Assembly: GCF_003674065.1 (NCBI RefSeq)
Contig: NZ_RDBE01000006.1
Location: 1 to 64,000, forward strand
Source: Nocardioides mangrovicus
GTDB lineage: Bacteria > Actinomycetota > Actinomycetes > Propionibacteriales > Nocardioidaceae
DNA length: 64,000 nucleotides
Reading direction: 5' to 3'
Shown piece after piece: positions 18,619 through 28,806 of the stretch. Made by a program: the position numbers and the translations under genes. The notes below the pieces were generated by a model that saw only the letters and a program-made list of their open reading frames with translations, made no database searches and was not told where the DNA came from. How positions within the stretch are numbered: position 1 is the first letter of the stretch; each line of letters starts with the position of its first letter.

Positions 18619-19269
18619 TCAGGAGTCGGCGCTGCCCTCCCCCATGACCTCGTCGAGCTCGTAGAAGGCCTCCAGCGTGCGCAGTGTGAACGACGCGACA
18701 TCGCGCGCAGTGGCCGGCTCGAGTGTCACCGCGAGGTCGTCCGCCGCGTCGACCGCCGGCGCCAGCCGCTCGGCCCAGACCTTCATCCGCGCGGTCAGGT
18801 AGCCCTCGGCGACCAGGTGCTCGACCAGCCCCACCAGACCCGTGCACCGCTCCGTCCCCGGCTCCGCCGCCTGGTCGGCGGCATCGGCGCCGGCCGCGAG
18901 CCGACGCAGGATCGCCCGACTGACGAGCACGGTCGCGGTGGGCGCGCCCACCTGCAGGCACTGCCGCACCTGCGACCACGCCGCGGCGACGTCGGCGGGT
19001 AGCCCGCCCGGCTCACGCAGCGGCACCGGCGCCGGGTGCATGGTGCCGCGGTCCAGCAGCGAACCGCGCAGGCAGTGCGGACACCGCAACCACCGGGTGC
19101 GCTGGTTCGGGTCGACGTTGATGTTGCCGTCGAGCGCCGTCGCCACCACGAAGAGCGGGCTCGACCCGCAGTGAGGGCACTCGACCTGCTCCCAGGAGAT
19201 CCCGTCGTCCAGCGACACCGTCTTGACGGTCTTCATCGTGTAGATGTCGTCGGTCAGTTGGTTCGCCAC
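18619..19269 (-). CDS. DUF4145-like protein with two CPHC zinc knuckles
   Basis: 216 residues. Two CPHC motifs near residues 32-35 and 63-66 form a probable zinc ribbon, followed by a helical domain (LPADVAAAWSQVRQCLQVGA... SRAILRRLA) typical of DUF4145, a domain found in phage-defence and restriction-associated proteins as well as stand-alone. No membrane segment. No partner gene that would mark a defence system is adjacent. The ATG at 19269 is supported by a conserved-looking N-terminus only. Confidence 0.65.
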   Translation of the reverse strand: MANQLTDDIYTMKTVKTVSLDDGISWEQVECPHCGSSPLFVVATALDGNINVDPNQRTRWLRCPHCLRGSLLDRGTMHPAPVPLREPGGLPADVAAAWSQVRQCLQVGAPTATVLVSRAILRRLAAGADAADQAAEPGTERCTGLVGLVEHLVAEGYLTARMKVWAERLAPAVDAADDLAVTLEPATARDVASFTLRTLEAFYELDEVMGEGSADS

Positions 19270-19430
19270 GTCGGCTCAGCGTAGACACACCTCCGGGTGG
19301 GCGCCGCCTCGACACCCCTTTCGCGAGACGCGATGGGCGATGTCGGTCCGCTATCGATGCTTCTGCCCGCCGATGTCGTCGAGGTGCGGTCTAGCCAGGT
19401 CGCGCCCCGGCGCACCGCGCCGACCGGCAG

Positions 19431-19679
19431 TCAGGCGCGCGGCGTGATGCCGGAGGCACCCAGCCACCCCTGTCGCACGAAGGGTCCGGCGTCATGGGCG
19501 GGCGGTCCGAGCTCGACGTAGATCACCCAGCCCTCCCACCGCGCCCGCCGGCCCTCGGTCCCGGCGCGGCGCCAGGCGAGGAGCAGTCCGGGCAGCTGGG
19601 GCTGGTCGACGCTGTGGTGGCGGATCCACACGTGCTCGGCCCGCGGCAGCCACCCGTCGCGCCGCGGTGCTCCCTCCAC
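19431..19679 (-). CDS. LexA-controlled small protein, paralogue 1
   Basis: 82 residues, unrecognised family, basic and Trp-rich. It shares EHVWI, P-x-LPG-x-LL, a double Arg, RWEGWV and QGW with the 29851-30126 protein, so the two are paralogues. GTG at 19679 is chosen because TATGCT (19689-19684) ends four bases upstream of it and a LexA box overlaps that promoter, implying a leaderless or near-leaderless SOS-induced message. The longer open frame upstream would read through the operator. No membrane segment, signal or catalytic motif is evident. Confidence 0.65.
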   Translation of the reverse strand: MEGAPRRDGWLPRAEHVWIRHHSVDQPQLPGLLLAWRRAGTEGRRARWEGWVIYVELGPPAHDAGPFVRQGWLGASGITPRA

Positions 19680-19689
19680 GCACCCAGCA

Positions 19690-19705
19690 TAGAACGCATG
19701 TTCGA
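19690..19705. promoter_or_regulatory. LexA (SOS) box of small paralogue 1
   Basis: GAACGCATGTTC core at 19692-19703, matching the actinobacterial/Bacillus LexA consensus GAAC-N4-GTTC. On the minus strand it is followed at once by TATGCT (-10-like). Confidence 0.75.
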
Positions 19706-19800
19706 GGGGTCGGTGGAGCTCGGTCCCGACCGCGTTTGGATCGCGTGGGAACGGGGCACAGTTCCCTGCGATCTCGGATCCTTCGACCAGGGAGTCGCAC

Positions 19801-20040
19801 ATGGGTTACGGAGCAGGCGGATTTCTCGTAGTGGTGGGGTTGATCCTCGCTCTCGCGGTGAACACCTCGGTCAGCGGCATCGACCTGCAGACGGTCGGTT
19901 GGATCATGACCGTGGTCGGGGTGCTGCTCATCGCGCTGACCGCGTTCACCCTTAACCGCGGTCGCGGCGCTCGCAGCACCAGCACGGTGACGCACGGCGA
20001 CGGCACGCAGACCGTGCGCGAGACGCGCACCGACATCTAG
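19801..20040 (+). CDS. DUF6458-like small membrane protein
   Basis: 79 residues: two membrane helices (about 6-24 and 32-50, the latter VGWIMTVVGVLLIALTAF) and a short basic-polar tail with Thr/Arg repeats. Matches the pattern of actinobacterial DUF6458 proteins; function unknown. A GGGAAC-N8-GTTCCC inverted repeat at 19747-19766 upstream could be an operator. ATG at 19801 follows CCAGGGAG. Confidence 0.75.
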   Translation: MGYGAGGFLVVVGLILALAVNTSVSGIDLQTVGWIMTVVGVLLIALTAFTLNRGRGARSTSTVTHGDGTQTVRETRTDI

Positions 20041-20156
20041 GTCGCCGCTCGCAGGCGCATGAAGCTCGGCCCGTTGGGCACAGGTGTCGTGAAGGCCATC
20101 AGCCCCCCGGGCTGACGTCCATCGAACGGCGCCAGCTCATGGGCTGAAGCCAGAGG

Positions 20157-20189
20157 GAAGCCCCGGCACAGGCTACGTGCCGGGGCTTC
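20157..20189. terminator. Intrinsic terminator-like hairpin
   Basis: Perfect 13-bp stem GAAGCCCCGGCAC (20157-20169) with 20177-20189, loop of seven bases, followed by TCTC. Ends the DUF6458 gene. Confidence 0.75.
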
Positions 20190-20285
20190 TCGACGTCCGG
20201 GGACAGCGCAGGGGGCGGCCCTGACCACCGTCGGGGGCCGATACACCCTTGCCGGGGCAGCGAGGGCGCCGGCGACCCCGGCACA

Positions 20286-21131
20286 GTGGGCGGGGTGAGT
20301 CGTCTGCGCAGTCTCGTCACCCCCCACCGCGACCGCCCGTTGCTGGACCGGGACAACCTCCTGCGTGTCTCGGCCGCCGCCGCGGGCGTCGTCGGCCTCG
20401 TGCAGGCCGGCGCGGCCACCGTCGCCGTCCGCACCGGTCGTCGCGACGCCGCCGACGTCGTCTGGGGGCCCGGCCTGGCCGCCGTCGCCGTCAGCAGTGC
20501 GCTGGTCGGCAGCGGCGACCCGGTACGCCGCTGGACGCTGGCCGGACTGACCAGCGCCTGGGCCACCCGGTTGGGACGGCTGATCGTCCAGCGCGTCGCG
20601 GGCAGCGACGAGGAGGACCCGCGCTACACCGAGTTCCTCGAGGGCGACCCGGTGCCCGTGGTGATCGGCAAGGTCTTCCTCACCCAGGGCCTGGCGCAGC
20701 TGCTGGTCTCCGCGCCGCTGCAGGTCGCCGCCGCCACCCGCCTGCCCGACTCGGCCCGGCGCTGGCTGTTCCCCGCCGGCGTGGCCGTGATGGCGGGCGG
20801 TGCCGTGGTCGAGGCTCTCGCCGACCGGCAGAAGGCGCAGTACCAGGAGCGCGACGACGAGGACAAGCCCGACGTGCTCGACACCGGGCTGTGGGCCTGG
20901 TCGCGTCATCCCAACTACTTCGGCGACTCCTGCGTGTGGGCCGGCGCGTGGCTGGCCTCGGCCGCCTCTCCGCCGGCGGGCCTCACCGCCCCCGCACCGA
21001 TCGCGATGGCCTACCTGCTCGTCTACGCCACCGGCGCCAAGCGCACCGAGAAGCGCATGGAGAAGCGTGAGGCCTACCGCGACTACCAGCGTCGTGTCGC
21101 GTTCTTCCTGCCCCGGCCGCCCAAGTCGTAG
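20286..21131 (+). CDS. DUF1295 / steroid 5-alpha-reductase-like membrane protein
   Basis: 281 residues with about six membrane segments and the C-terminal signature GLWAWSRHPNYFGDSCVWAG followed by EKRMEKREAYRDYQRR, typical of DUF1295 and isoprenylcysteine methyltransferase-like enzymes that bind NADPH or SAM. No defined substrate. The GTG at 20286 or 20295 begins it; neither has a strong ribosome site. The long antiparallel frame across it is a shadow. Confidence 0.8.
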   Translation: MGGVSRLRSLVTPHRDRPLLDRDNLLRVSAAAAGVVGLVQAGAATVAVRTGRRDAADVVWGPGLAAVAVSSALVGSGDPVRRWTLAGLTSAWATRLGRLIVQRVAGSDEEDPRYTEFLEGDPVPVVIGKVFLTQGLAQLLVSAPLQVAAATRLPDSARRWLFPAGVAVMAGGAVVEALADRQKAQYQERDDEDKPDVLDTGLWAWSRHPNYFGDSCVWAGAWLASAASPPAGLTAPAPIAMAYLLVYATGAKRTEKRMEKREAYRDYQRRVAFFLPRPPKS

Positions 21132-21189
21132 CCCGCCCCGCATCGAACCGCCACCGCATCGAACCGGCGCTCGGGGGCACCGGCACAGC

Positions 21190-21375
21190 ATGAGCGGAAC
21201 CGCACCCCAGGACCCGGTCGTCGAACCGGGCGACGTGGCCCAGAGCCCGGCCGACACCAGCGACGAGCCGTCGGTCGATCCCGACGACTCACCGGTCGAG
21301 GAGACGCCCCGGTTCGACGTCGAGCAGGGCGACATCGAACCCGAGGACGAGACCGGGGACGCCGACCCCACCTAG
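21190..21375 (+). CDS. Short acidic Pro/Asp/Glu-rich protein, copy 1
   Basis: 61 residues, almost only Asp, Glu, Pro, Ser, Thr and Val (EPEDETGDADPT at the end); predicted disordered. The first of three similar short ORFs in tandem. ATG at 21190 follows GGCACCGGCACAGC without an obvious ribosome site. Function unknown. Confidence 0.55.
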   Translation: MSGTAPQDPVVEPGDVAQSPADTSDEPSVDPDDSPVEETPRFDVEQGDIEPEDETGDADPT

Positions 21376-21488
21376 CCCCAGGGTCGTCGCCCGGCTGCTG
21401 ATGCCCGGGCCGCGCCTCGTCCGGCTCTGTCGCGCCCAGCGGTCCAGACCGACGCGTATCCCGCGCCCGGCTGGCTACCGGCACGCCT

Positions 21489-21620
21489 ATGACCACCACA
21501 CCTGACGAACCCGCCGTCGAGCCCGAGCAGCTCCCCGACGACACCCCGGACGCCACCCCGGACACCGAGCCCGTCGGCGACCCCGAGCAGGCCCCGGGAC
21601 CCGCGGAGGAGTCGAGCTGA
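21489..21620 (+). CDS. Short acidic Pro/Asp/Glu-rich protein, copy 2
   Basis: 43 residues beginning MTTTPDEPAVEPEQLPDD, predicted disordered and strongly acidic. Its MTTTP-EP start matches the next ORF, so they probably arose by duplication. The upstream bases GGCTACCGGCACGCC resemble those before copy 1. Confidence 0.5.
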   Translation: MTTTPDEPAVEPEQLPDDTPDATPDTEPVGDPEQAPGPAEESS

Positions 21621-21654
21621 CGCTACGACTCCTCGAGGTGGGTACCTCCCGGGC

Positions 21655-21783
21655 ATGACCACCACTCCGAACGAGCCGGATCCCACCGACCCCGACATCA
21701 GCCCCGACGGCAACCCGAACCAAGGCGCGCCGGAGGACCCGCCGATCGTCGGCCCCGACCACGCCGACCCGCTCGAGCCGTAA
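21655..21783 (+). CDS. Short acidic Pro/Asp/Glu-rich protein, copy 3
   Basis: 42 residues beginning MTTTPNEPDPTDPDISPD, disordered and acidic. Codon usage is GC3-rich like real genes in the window, and the protein composition is conserved between copies although the DNA differs, which supports it being coding. Function unknown. Confidence 0.5.
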   Translation: MTTTPNEPDPTDPDISPDGNPNQGAPEDPPIVGPDHADPLEP

Positions 21784-21817
21784 CCCGCGAGGTCAGCGTC
21801 ACGCCCGACCGACCTCC

Positions 21818-22264
21818 TCAGGCGACGCCCGGCTGCACCTCGAACACGGCGATCCTCTCGGCCGCTGCGGCCACGCCTTCCGGTGTGGAGTCGTCGACCA
21901 GACCGCTCTTGACCAAGAGCTTGGCTGTGTCCGGTTCCGTACGGAGCTGGTGCAGCAGGAGCTGGCGGCGAGTCTCGACGGGCTGCTCCACCAGCACCAC
22001 CTCACGCACCCGGCGCCCCGAAGCCAGCGATGCCGCCGGTGTCTGTCGTGCGTTGGCCACCCACGCCGCGCGCGGGTAGGCCTGGAAGATGTACTCCTTC
22101 CCGTCGATCGGCACGACACCGACGGGTTGGCTTTGCGCCTGTCCGCTCTTGCGACCGGTCGTGGTCAGGATCTGTGCGCGACCGGTCCGCACGCCCACGC
22201 GCTGCAACACGTGGAAGATCCGGCTCAGCCGGTTGACCCAGCGCCTGCGCACGTCCGTGTCCAT
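21818..22264 (-). CDS. Deazaflavin (F420)-dependent nitroreductase-family protein
   Basis: 148 residues with the split beta-barrel motif TTTGRKSGQ followed by QPVGVVPIDGKEYIFQAYPRAAWVANAR split across it, characteristic of the DDN/FDOR family that uses F420H2 or binds related cofactors. ATG at 22264 is the best start; the longer frame upstream has no family similarity. Substrate unknown. Confidence 0.78.
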   Translation of the reverse strand: MDTDVRRRWVNRLSRIFHVLQRVGVRTGRAQILTTTGRKSGQAQSQPVGVVPIDGKEYIFQAYPRAAWVANARQTPAASLASGRRVREVVLVEQPVETRRQLLLHQLRTEPDTAKLLVKSGLVDDSTPEGVAAAAERIAVFEVQPGVA

Positions 22265-22418
22265 ACCTCGCCCGTACCCATGCGCTCCCCGTGCAGCGCG
22301 ATCGTGGATCGCGATCAGCGCGGCGACCGGGAGCCGCTCCTCGCGCCGTGCGCGAGCAAGGAACACTTCCGGGCCGCTTCGACACATGCGGCCCCACGCC
22401 CTGTCAGAGCGCGGGTAC

Positions 22419-23612
<1,194 letters not shown>

Positions 23613-23764
23613 GAAGTACCTCTCCACGCGGGCTGGTCGGGGTCGCCGGCGGTTCCGGGCGCAACAAGAGCCGCACCTGTCAACCACCCGCGTCACATTG
23701 TGGCACGGTGAGCCTCATACCCAAGAACCGGCTGAGGAACACTCCCACGATTCGCCAGCCGGCG

Positions 23765-26700
23765 TCAGCGGAAGTCGCGAGAGCGGTGCCGCTCGCGCAG
23801 GGCACGACCGGCCTCGGGATGGATCCGGTCGAGGGGGGCCAGCTCGTCGGCGACGAGGTTGACCACGCCGTCGCGACGCTCCAGCACCCCCCGCACGACC
23901 ATCGCCGCCGCTGACCTCGCGGTGACGCGGTGCCGGCGCCACAGCCCTGGTGAGCAGACGACGTTGAGCATGCCGGTCTCGTCCTCGAGGTTGAGGAAGG
24001 TGATGCCGCTGGCGGTGCCCGGCCGCTGCCGGTGGGTGACCAGCCCCGCCACGTGCATCCGCCGGCCGGGCTCGGCACGGGCCAGGTCGGCGACCGAGCG
24101 GATCCCGTGGGAGGTCAGCATCGGACGCAGGTGCTCGACGGGGTGGCTGTCGGGTGAGACCTGGGTGGCCCACAGGTCGGCCAGCGTCACCTCGACGGGG
24201 TCCAGCCCGGGCAGCGACGGCGCCGCAGCGGGCACGACGACGCCCGGCAGCTGCTCGTCGGTCTCGGTGAACCCGGCCTGCCACAGCGCCTCGCGGCGCC
24301 CTAGTCCCAGCCCTTCGCAGGCCCCGGAGGTGGCCAGCGCCTCGAGCTGACGAGAGTCCAGCCCGGCGCGCCGGGAGAGGTCGACCAGGTCGGTGAAGAC
24401 CCGCTCCTCCCGGGCGGCGACGATGCGCCGGGCGACGTCGGCGCCGATGCCGCGTACCGAGTCCAGGCCCAGTCTCACCGCGAAGCCGGTGTCGCGGCGA
24501 TGGGTCGGGCACGGGTCGGGGGCGGTGGGGTCGTACGTCGTGGGGCCCTGGTCGTGGTCGTGCAGGCAGGCCTCGAGACCCGGCGTGATGAGGGCGGGCG
24601 CGGTGGGGTGGTCTCGACGCGCCGGCTCGCAGGGCTCGCCGAGCTGCTCGACCACCGGGTCGCCGACGCTTCCCCCGACCGGCTCCAGGTCGGCGGTGGC
24701 GGCCGAGCGCAGCAGATCGGGGCGGCGTACCTCGACGCCGTGGCGGCGGGCGTCCTGCAGCAGCGACTGCGGGGCGTAGAAGCCCATCGGCTGGGATCGC
24801 AGCAGCGCGGCCAGGAACGCGGCCGGGTAGTGCAGCTTGAACCAGGAGCTGGCGTAGACGAGCTTGGCGAAGGACAGCGAGTGGCTCTCGGCGAACCCGA
24901 AGTTGGCGAAGGAGAGGATCTGGGTGTAGATCGTGTCGGCGACCGCACCGGTGATGCCGCGCCGCGACATCCCCACGTACAGCTGGGCCTTGACGCTCTC
25001 GATGCGCTCGACGCCGCGCTTGGAGCCCATGGCGCGGCGCAGCAGGTCGGCCTCGTCCTCGGTGCAGTCGCCCAGGGTGCGGGCCATGTCCATCAGCTGC
25101 TCCTGGAACAGCGGGACGCCCAGGGTGCGGGCGAGCACGGGCTCGAGGTCTGGGTGGGCGTAGGTGACCTCCTCCTCCCCCGTCGCGCGGCGGATGTAGG
25201 GGTGCACCGCACCGCCCTGGATCGGGCCGGGACGGATGAGGGCGATCTCGATGGCCAGGTCGTAGAAGCAGCGCGGCTGCAGCCGCGGCAGGGTGCCGAT
25301 CTGGGCCCGGCTCTCCACCTGGAACACCCCGACCGAGTCGGCCCGGCACAACATGTCGTAGACGGCCGGCTCCTCCTTCGGGATGCCGGCCAGCGTCCAG
25401 CGCTCCCCCAGGTGGTCGCCGGCGAGGGTGATCATGTGGTCCAGCGCGGCCAGCATGCCCAGCCCGAGCAGGTCGAACTTGACCAGCCCCATGAACTCAG
25501 CACCGTCCTTGTCCCACTGCAAGACGGTGCGCCTGTCCATCCGGGCGCGCTCGATGGGGCAGACCTCGCCGATCGGCTGGTGGGTGAGGATCATCCCGCC
25601 GGAGTGGATGCCCAGGTGGCGCGGCGCCCCCATCAGCTGGTTGGCCAGCTCGACGACCGGCGCGGGCACGTCGTGCTCGCCGCCGTCCTCGCCGGTCGGG
25701 ACGTGGGTCCAGCTGCTGATCTGCTTGGACCAGGCGTCCTGCTGGCCCGGGGAGTGACCCAGCGCCTTGGCGGCGTCGCGCACCGCCATCTTGGGCCGGT
25801 AGCCGATGATGTTGGCCACCTGGGCGGCGTTGCGGCGGCCGTAGCGGTCGTAGACCCACTGGATCACCTCCTCACGGCGGTCGGAGTCGAAGTCGACGTC
25901 GATGTCGGGCTCCTCGTCGCGGTGCTCGGAGATGAAGCGGGCGAACGGCAGCTGGTAGAAGACCGGGTCGATGGCGGTGACGCCGAGGGCGTAGCAGACC
26001 GCCGACGCCGCCGCCGATCCCCTGCCCTGGCAGAGGATCTGCTGCTCACGGGCGAACGCGACGATGTCGTGGACGATGACGAAGTACCCCGCGAAGTCCT
26101 TGCGGTCGATGATCTCCAGCTCGCGCGCCACCCGCTCGCGGGCCCGCTCGGCCAGCGGTGTGCCGGCGTACCGCTCGGCGAAGCCCCGCTGGGTGAGCAC
26201 GCGCAGCCAGCTGGAGGCCGTGTGGCCCTCGGGGATGTGCCGCTTGGGCAGCTCGGGCTTCGCCTTCTGCAGGTCGAAGGCCAGCCCGGCGGCCAGCTCG
26301 ACGCTGCGCGCCACCGCGTGGGGGTAGCGGGCGAACCGGGCCGCCATCTCCTCCCCCGATCGCAGGCAGGCCCCACCCCACGGTGGCAGCCAGCCCGCCA
26401 TCTCGGACAGGCTGCGCCGGGCCCGGACCGCGGCCATCGCCGAGGAGAGCCGGTGGCCCTCGGGTCGGGCGTAGTGGACGTTGCCCGTGGCGACCGTGGC
26501 CAACCCCTGGTCGGCGGCGAGCGCGACGAGGGCGTCGTTGCGACCGGAGTCGTCGGGGTGGCCGTGGTCGGTGAGCTCGACGACGACGTCGTCGCGGCCG
26601 AAGCGGCTCACCAGCTCGGCCACCTCGGCGGCACCGCGCCAGCCCTTGCGGCAGCCGGTGAGCACCAGCCAGTGGCCACGACCGCGGTCGGTGAGCTCGT

Positions 26701-27226
26701 CGAGGTCGTAGACCGGTCGCCCCTTCTCGTCACCGCGCAGGTGGGCGTCGGTCAGGGCGCCGGCCAACCGGGAGTAGCCCTCGACCCCCTTGGCGAGCAC
26801 CAGCAGGTGACGGCCCTCGGGGTCGGGCACGCCGAGCTGCGGGCGGGTCAGGTCGAGGGAGAGCTCGGCCCCGTAGACGGTGTCCAGTCCCCCACCCTGC
26901 TGCCGGTACCGCTGGGCCGCCTCGGCGAACAGCGGAGCACCGTAGAAGCCGTCGTGGTCGGTCAGCGCGAGACCGTCCAGCCCCAGCCGCACGCCCTCCT
27001 CGACCAGGTGGCGCGGGTCGCTGGCGCCGTCGAGGAAGCTGAAGTTGCTGTGGCAGTGCAGCTCGACGTACGGCGTGGTCCGCTCGGGGGCGCGGACCTC
27101 CGGACGTGCCTGGTAGCGGCGTCGCTTGCGGCTGCCCGGGCCGTCGTCGGGCGCCGTGGGCAGCGGACGTCCCGACATCCGCCGCTCGAGCTCCGACCAG
27201 GGCATCGCGGGGTTGCTGAACCCCAT
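23765..27226 (-). CDS. dnaE2: Error-prone DNA polymerase III alpha subunit (mutasome)
   Basis: 1153-residue C-family polymerase that performs mutagenic translesion synthesis with ImuA' and ImuB. N-terminal PHP domain: YVELHCHSNFSFLDGAS and LTDHDGFYG; polymerase palm motifs include EPDIDVDFDSDRREEVI and LQWDKDGAEFMGLVKFDLLGLG (split); a C-terminal OB-fold follows. ATG at 27226 overlaps the imuB stop as TAATG, giving strict coupling. Controlled by the LexA box before imuA'. Confidence 0.94.
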   Translation of the reverse strand: MGFSNPAMPWSELERRMSGRPLPTAPDDGPGSRKRRRYQARPEVRAPERTTPYVELHCHSNFSFLDGASDPRHLVEEGVRLGLDGLALTDHDGFYGAPLFAEAAQRYRQQGGGLDTVYGAELSLDLTRPQLGVPDPEGRHLLVLAKGVEGYSRLAGALTDAHLRGDEKGRPVYDLDELTDRGRGHWLVLTGCRKGWRGAAEVAELVSRFGRDDVVVELTDHGHPDDSGRNDALVALAADQGLATVATGNVHYARPEGHRLSSAMAAVRARRSLSEMAGWLPPWGGACLRSGEEMAARFARYPHAVARSVELAAGLAFDLQKAKPELPKRHIPEGHTASSWLRVLTQRGFAERYAGTPLAERARERVARELEIIDRKDFAGYFVIVHDIVAFAREQQILCQGRGSAAASAVCYALGVTAIDPVFYQLPFARFISEHRDEEPDIDVDFDSDRREEVIQWVYDRYGRRNAAQVANIIGYRPKMAVRDAAKALGHSPGQQDAWSKQISSWTHVPTGEDGGEHDVPAPVVELANQLMGAPRHLGIHSGGMILTHQPIGEVCPIERARMDRRTVLQWDKDGAEFMGLVKFDLLGLGMLAALDHMITLAGDHLGERWTLAGIPKEEPAVYDMLCRADSVGVFQVESRAQIGTLPRLQPRCFYDLAIEIALIRPGPIQGGAVHPYIRRATGEEEVTYAHPDLEPVLARTLGVPLFQEQLMDMARTLGDCTEDEADLLRRAMGSKRGVERIESVKAQLYVGMSRRGITGAVADTIYTQILSFANFGFAESHSLSFAKLVYASSWFKLHYPAAFLAALLRSQPMGFYAPQSLLQDARRHGVEVRRPDLLRSAATADLEPVGGSVGDPVVEQLGEPCEPARRDHPTAPALITPGLEACLHDHDQGPTTYDPTAPDPCPTHRRDTGFAVRLGLDSVRGIGADVARRIVAAREERVFTDLVDLSRRAGLDSRQLEALATSGACEGLGLGRREALWQAGFTETDEQLPGVVVPAAAPSLPGLDPVEVTLADLWATQVSPDSHPVEHLRPMLTSHGIRSVADLARAEPGRRMHVAGLVTHRQRPGTASGITFLNLEDETGMLNVVCSPGLWRRHRVTARSAAAMVVRGVLERRDGVVNLVADELAPLDRIHPEAGRALRERHRSRDFR

Positions 27227-28806
27227 TACTCGTAGCCTGCCTCGGTCCACCAGCGGCCGTCACCGCTGGTCATGGTGCAGCTCATCAGCCACGCCCGGCC
27301 GTCGGCTCCGACCACCTGGAACCGCGCCACCCGGCGGGTCTCTGCGTGGGATGGGTCCGGTTCCCACCACAGCTCGTCCACCGGCCACGGTCCGGCCCAC
27401 GCGGCGACCGTCTGCCACGCCTCCCCCTCCCGGGCGCGGAACCGGGTGGGCTCCCCGCTCATCACCCCGCGCTCGCTCACCACCGCCACCCGGCCGGCGG
27501 CGTCCTCGACGACCGCCGGCCACGGCTCGGCCAGCACCACCGACGGCGCCGGACCGGGGATGCTGCCGGGCCAGGGCAGAGCGCGGTCGCGGCCCCCCGG
27601 GGCCCGGTCGCCCCACGGCACCAATCGCTGCCGGTCGGCGGGCGAACGGCCGCCCTGGAGCACCGGGACGACGACGCCGTCGTGCCCCAGCAGGGCTCGG
27701 ACCTTGGCCACCTGCCGGTCGACCAGCTCCTCCGCACCGCCCCACAGTCCCTCGCCGAAACCCGGCTCGACGGTCTCGGGCACCAGCCGGACCAGGCTCA
27801 CCGGGCTGCCCAGCCCCTGGGTCGATGCGGCGCCCAGCTGCCAGCGGACCCGGTCGATGAGATCGCCCGGGCCGAACCAGCGCACGTGCGCCCAGGACCG
27901 CTCGGCGTAGGTGGTGCCGATGCTCGCCTCGCACTCGACCTCGACGCGCACCCGGGTGCACACCAGCTGCCGGGTCGCGATCTGCTCGACGAAGGCCTCC
28001 GCGGTGCGCCGCAGGCTGAAGCAGACCGCCTCGACGGTCTCCAGCGGCGGCTCGAAGGCGACCTCGCGGACCAGGTCGGGAGGCGGCTCGCGCAGCACCG
28101 GCAGCTGCGCGTCGGTGCCGCCGGCCAGTCGGTGGACGCGCGCCCCCAGCGGTCCGAACCGCTGGTGGACGTCGCGGGCGGGCAGCCGGGCCAGGTCGGC
28201 CAGCGTCCGCACACCCAGCCGTCGCAGCAGGCCGACCAGCTGCGTGGTCTCCTCCCCCTCCTCCAGCATCCCCTCGAGCACCTCGACGGCCAGCGGTCCC
28301 ACGAACCCCGGCGACCCACCCGGGGCGACCACCACGCACTCCTGGCGCGGGGCGGTGCGGGCGGCCTGCTCGGCGGTGAACAGGTCGTCGGCGACGCCGG
28401 TCCGGCAGTCGCGCACCCCCTCGGCGACCAGGGCCTCGATGAGGACGGCCGCCGCCGGCGCCTCCCCGCCGTAGTAGGCCGCGGGCACCGGGAGGGCGGC
28501 CAGCCCCGGGCGGACGGCGGCCACTCCCGGCCGCAGCGCCTCGATGGTGGTGAGCACCTGCTCGAAGGCACGGGCGTCGCGGTCGGGGTCGTCGGGCAGC
28601 ACGGCCACCTCGGGGCAGCGGCCCTGGGCGTCGCGGCGCCGCATGCCCCGGCGGATGCCGTAGCGCCGTGCCGCGGCGTTGCCCGCGGTGACCAGGTTGG
28701 CGCGGAACACCGCGGCCGGCGCGCGGGTGCCGACCCCGGCCTCGGCGCAGGCGGCGACGACCGGCCAGTCCGGGCACCACACCGCGAGAGTGCGGGAGGG
28801 GCTCAT
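27226..28806 (-). CDS. imuB: ImuB, Y-family polymerase homologue (mutasome adaptor)
   Basis: 526 residues. Begins RTLAVWCPDWPVVAA where active Y-family polymerases have catalytic Asp residues; the acidic catalytic set is missing, as expected for ImuB, which serves as a hub linking DnaE2 and the beta clamp. RRLGVRTLADLARLPARDV is the helix-hairpin-helix thumb. ATG at 28806 overlaps the imuA' TGA stop as ATGA. Confidence 0.92.
   Translation of the reverse strand: MSPSRTLAVWCPDWPVVAACAEAGVGTRAPAAVFRANLVTAGNAAARRYGIRRGMRRRDAQGRCPEVAVLPDDPDRDARAFEQVLTTIEALRPGVAAVRPGLAALPVPAAYYGGEAPAAAVLIEALVAEGVRDCRTGVADDLFTAEQAARTAPRQECVVVAPGGSPGFVGPLAVEVLEGMLEEGEETTQLVGLLRRLGVRTLADLARLPARDVHQRFGPLGARVHRLAGGTDAQLPVLREPPPDLVREVAFEPPLETVEAVCFSLRRTAEAFVEQIATRQLVCTRVRVEVECEASIGTTYAERSWAHVRWFGPGDLIDRVRWQLGAASTQGLGSPVSLVRLVPETVEPGFGEGLWGGAEELVDRQVAKVRALLGHDGVVVPVLQGGRSPADRQRLVPWGDRAPGGRDRALPWPGSIPGPAPSVVLAEPWPAVVEDAAGRVAVVSERGVMSGEPTRFRAREGEAWQTVAAWAGPWPVDELWWEPDPSHAETRRVARFQVVGADGRAWLMSCTMTSGDGRWWTEAGYE

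Noticed and set aside
18619-19269. DUF4145-like gene as part of a restriction or phage-defence island
   Set aside because: No restriction, methylase, helicase or toxin gene is adjacent; the domain alone is not evidence.
24500-27235. 911-codon open frame antisense to dnaE2
   Set aside because: No recognisable motif and composition typical of antisense frames; dnaE2 is complete on the other strand.
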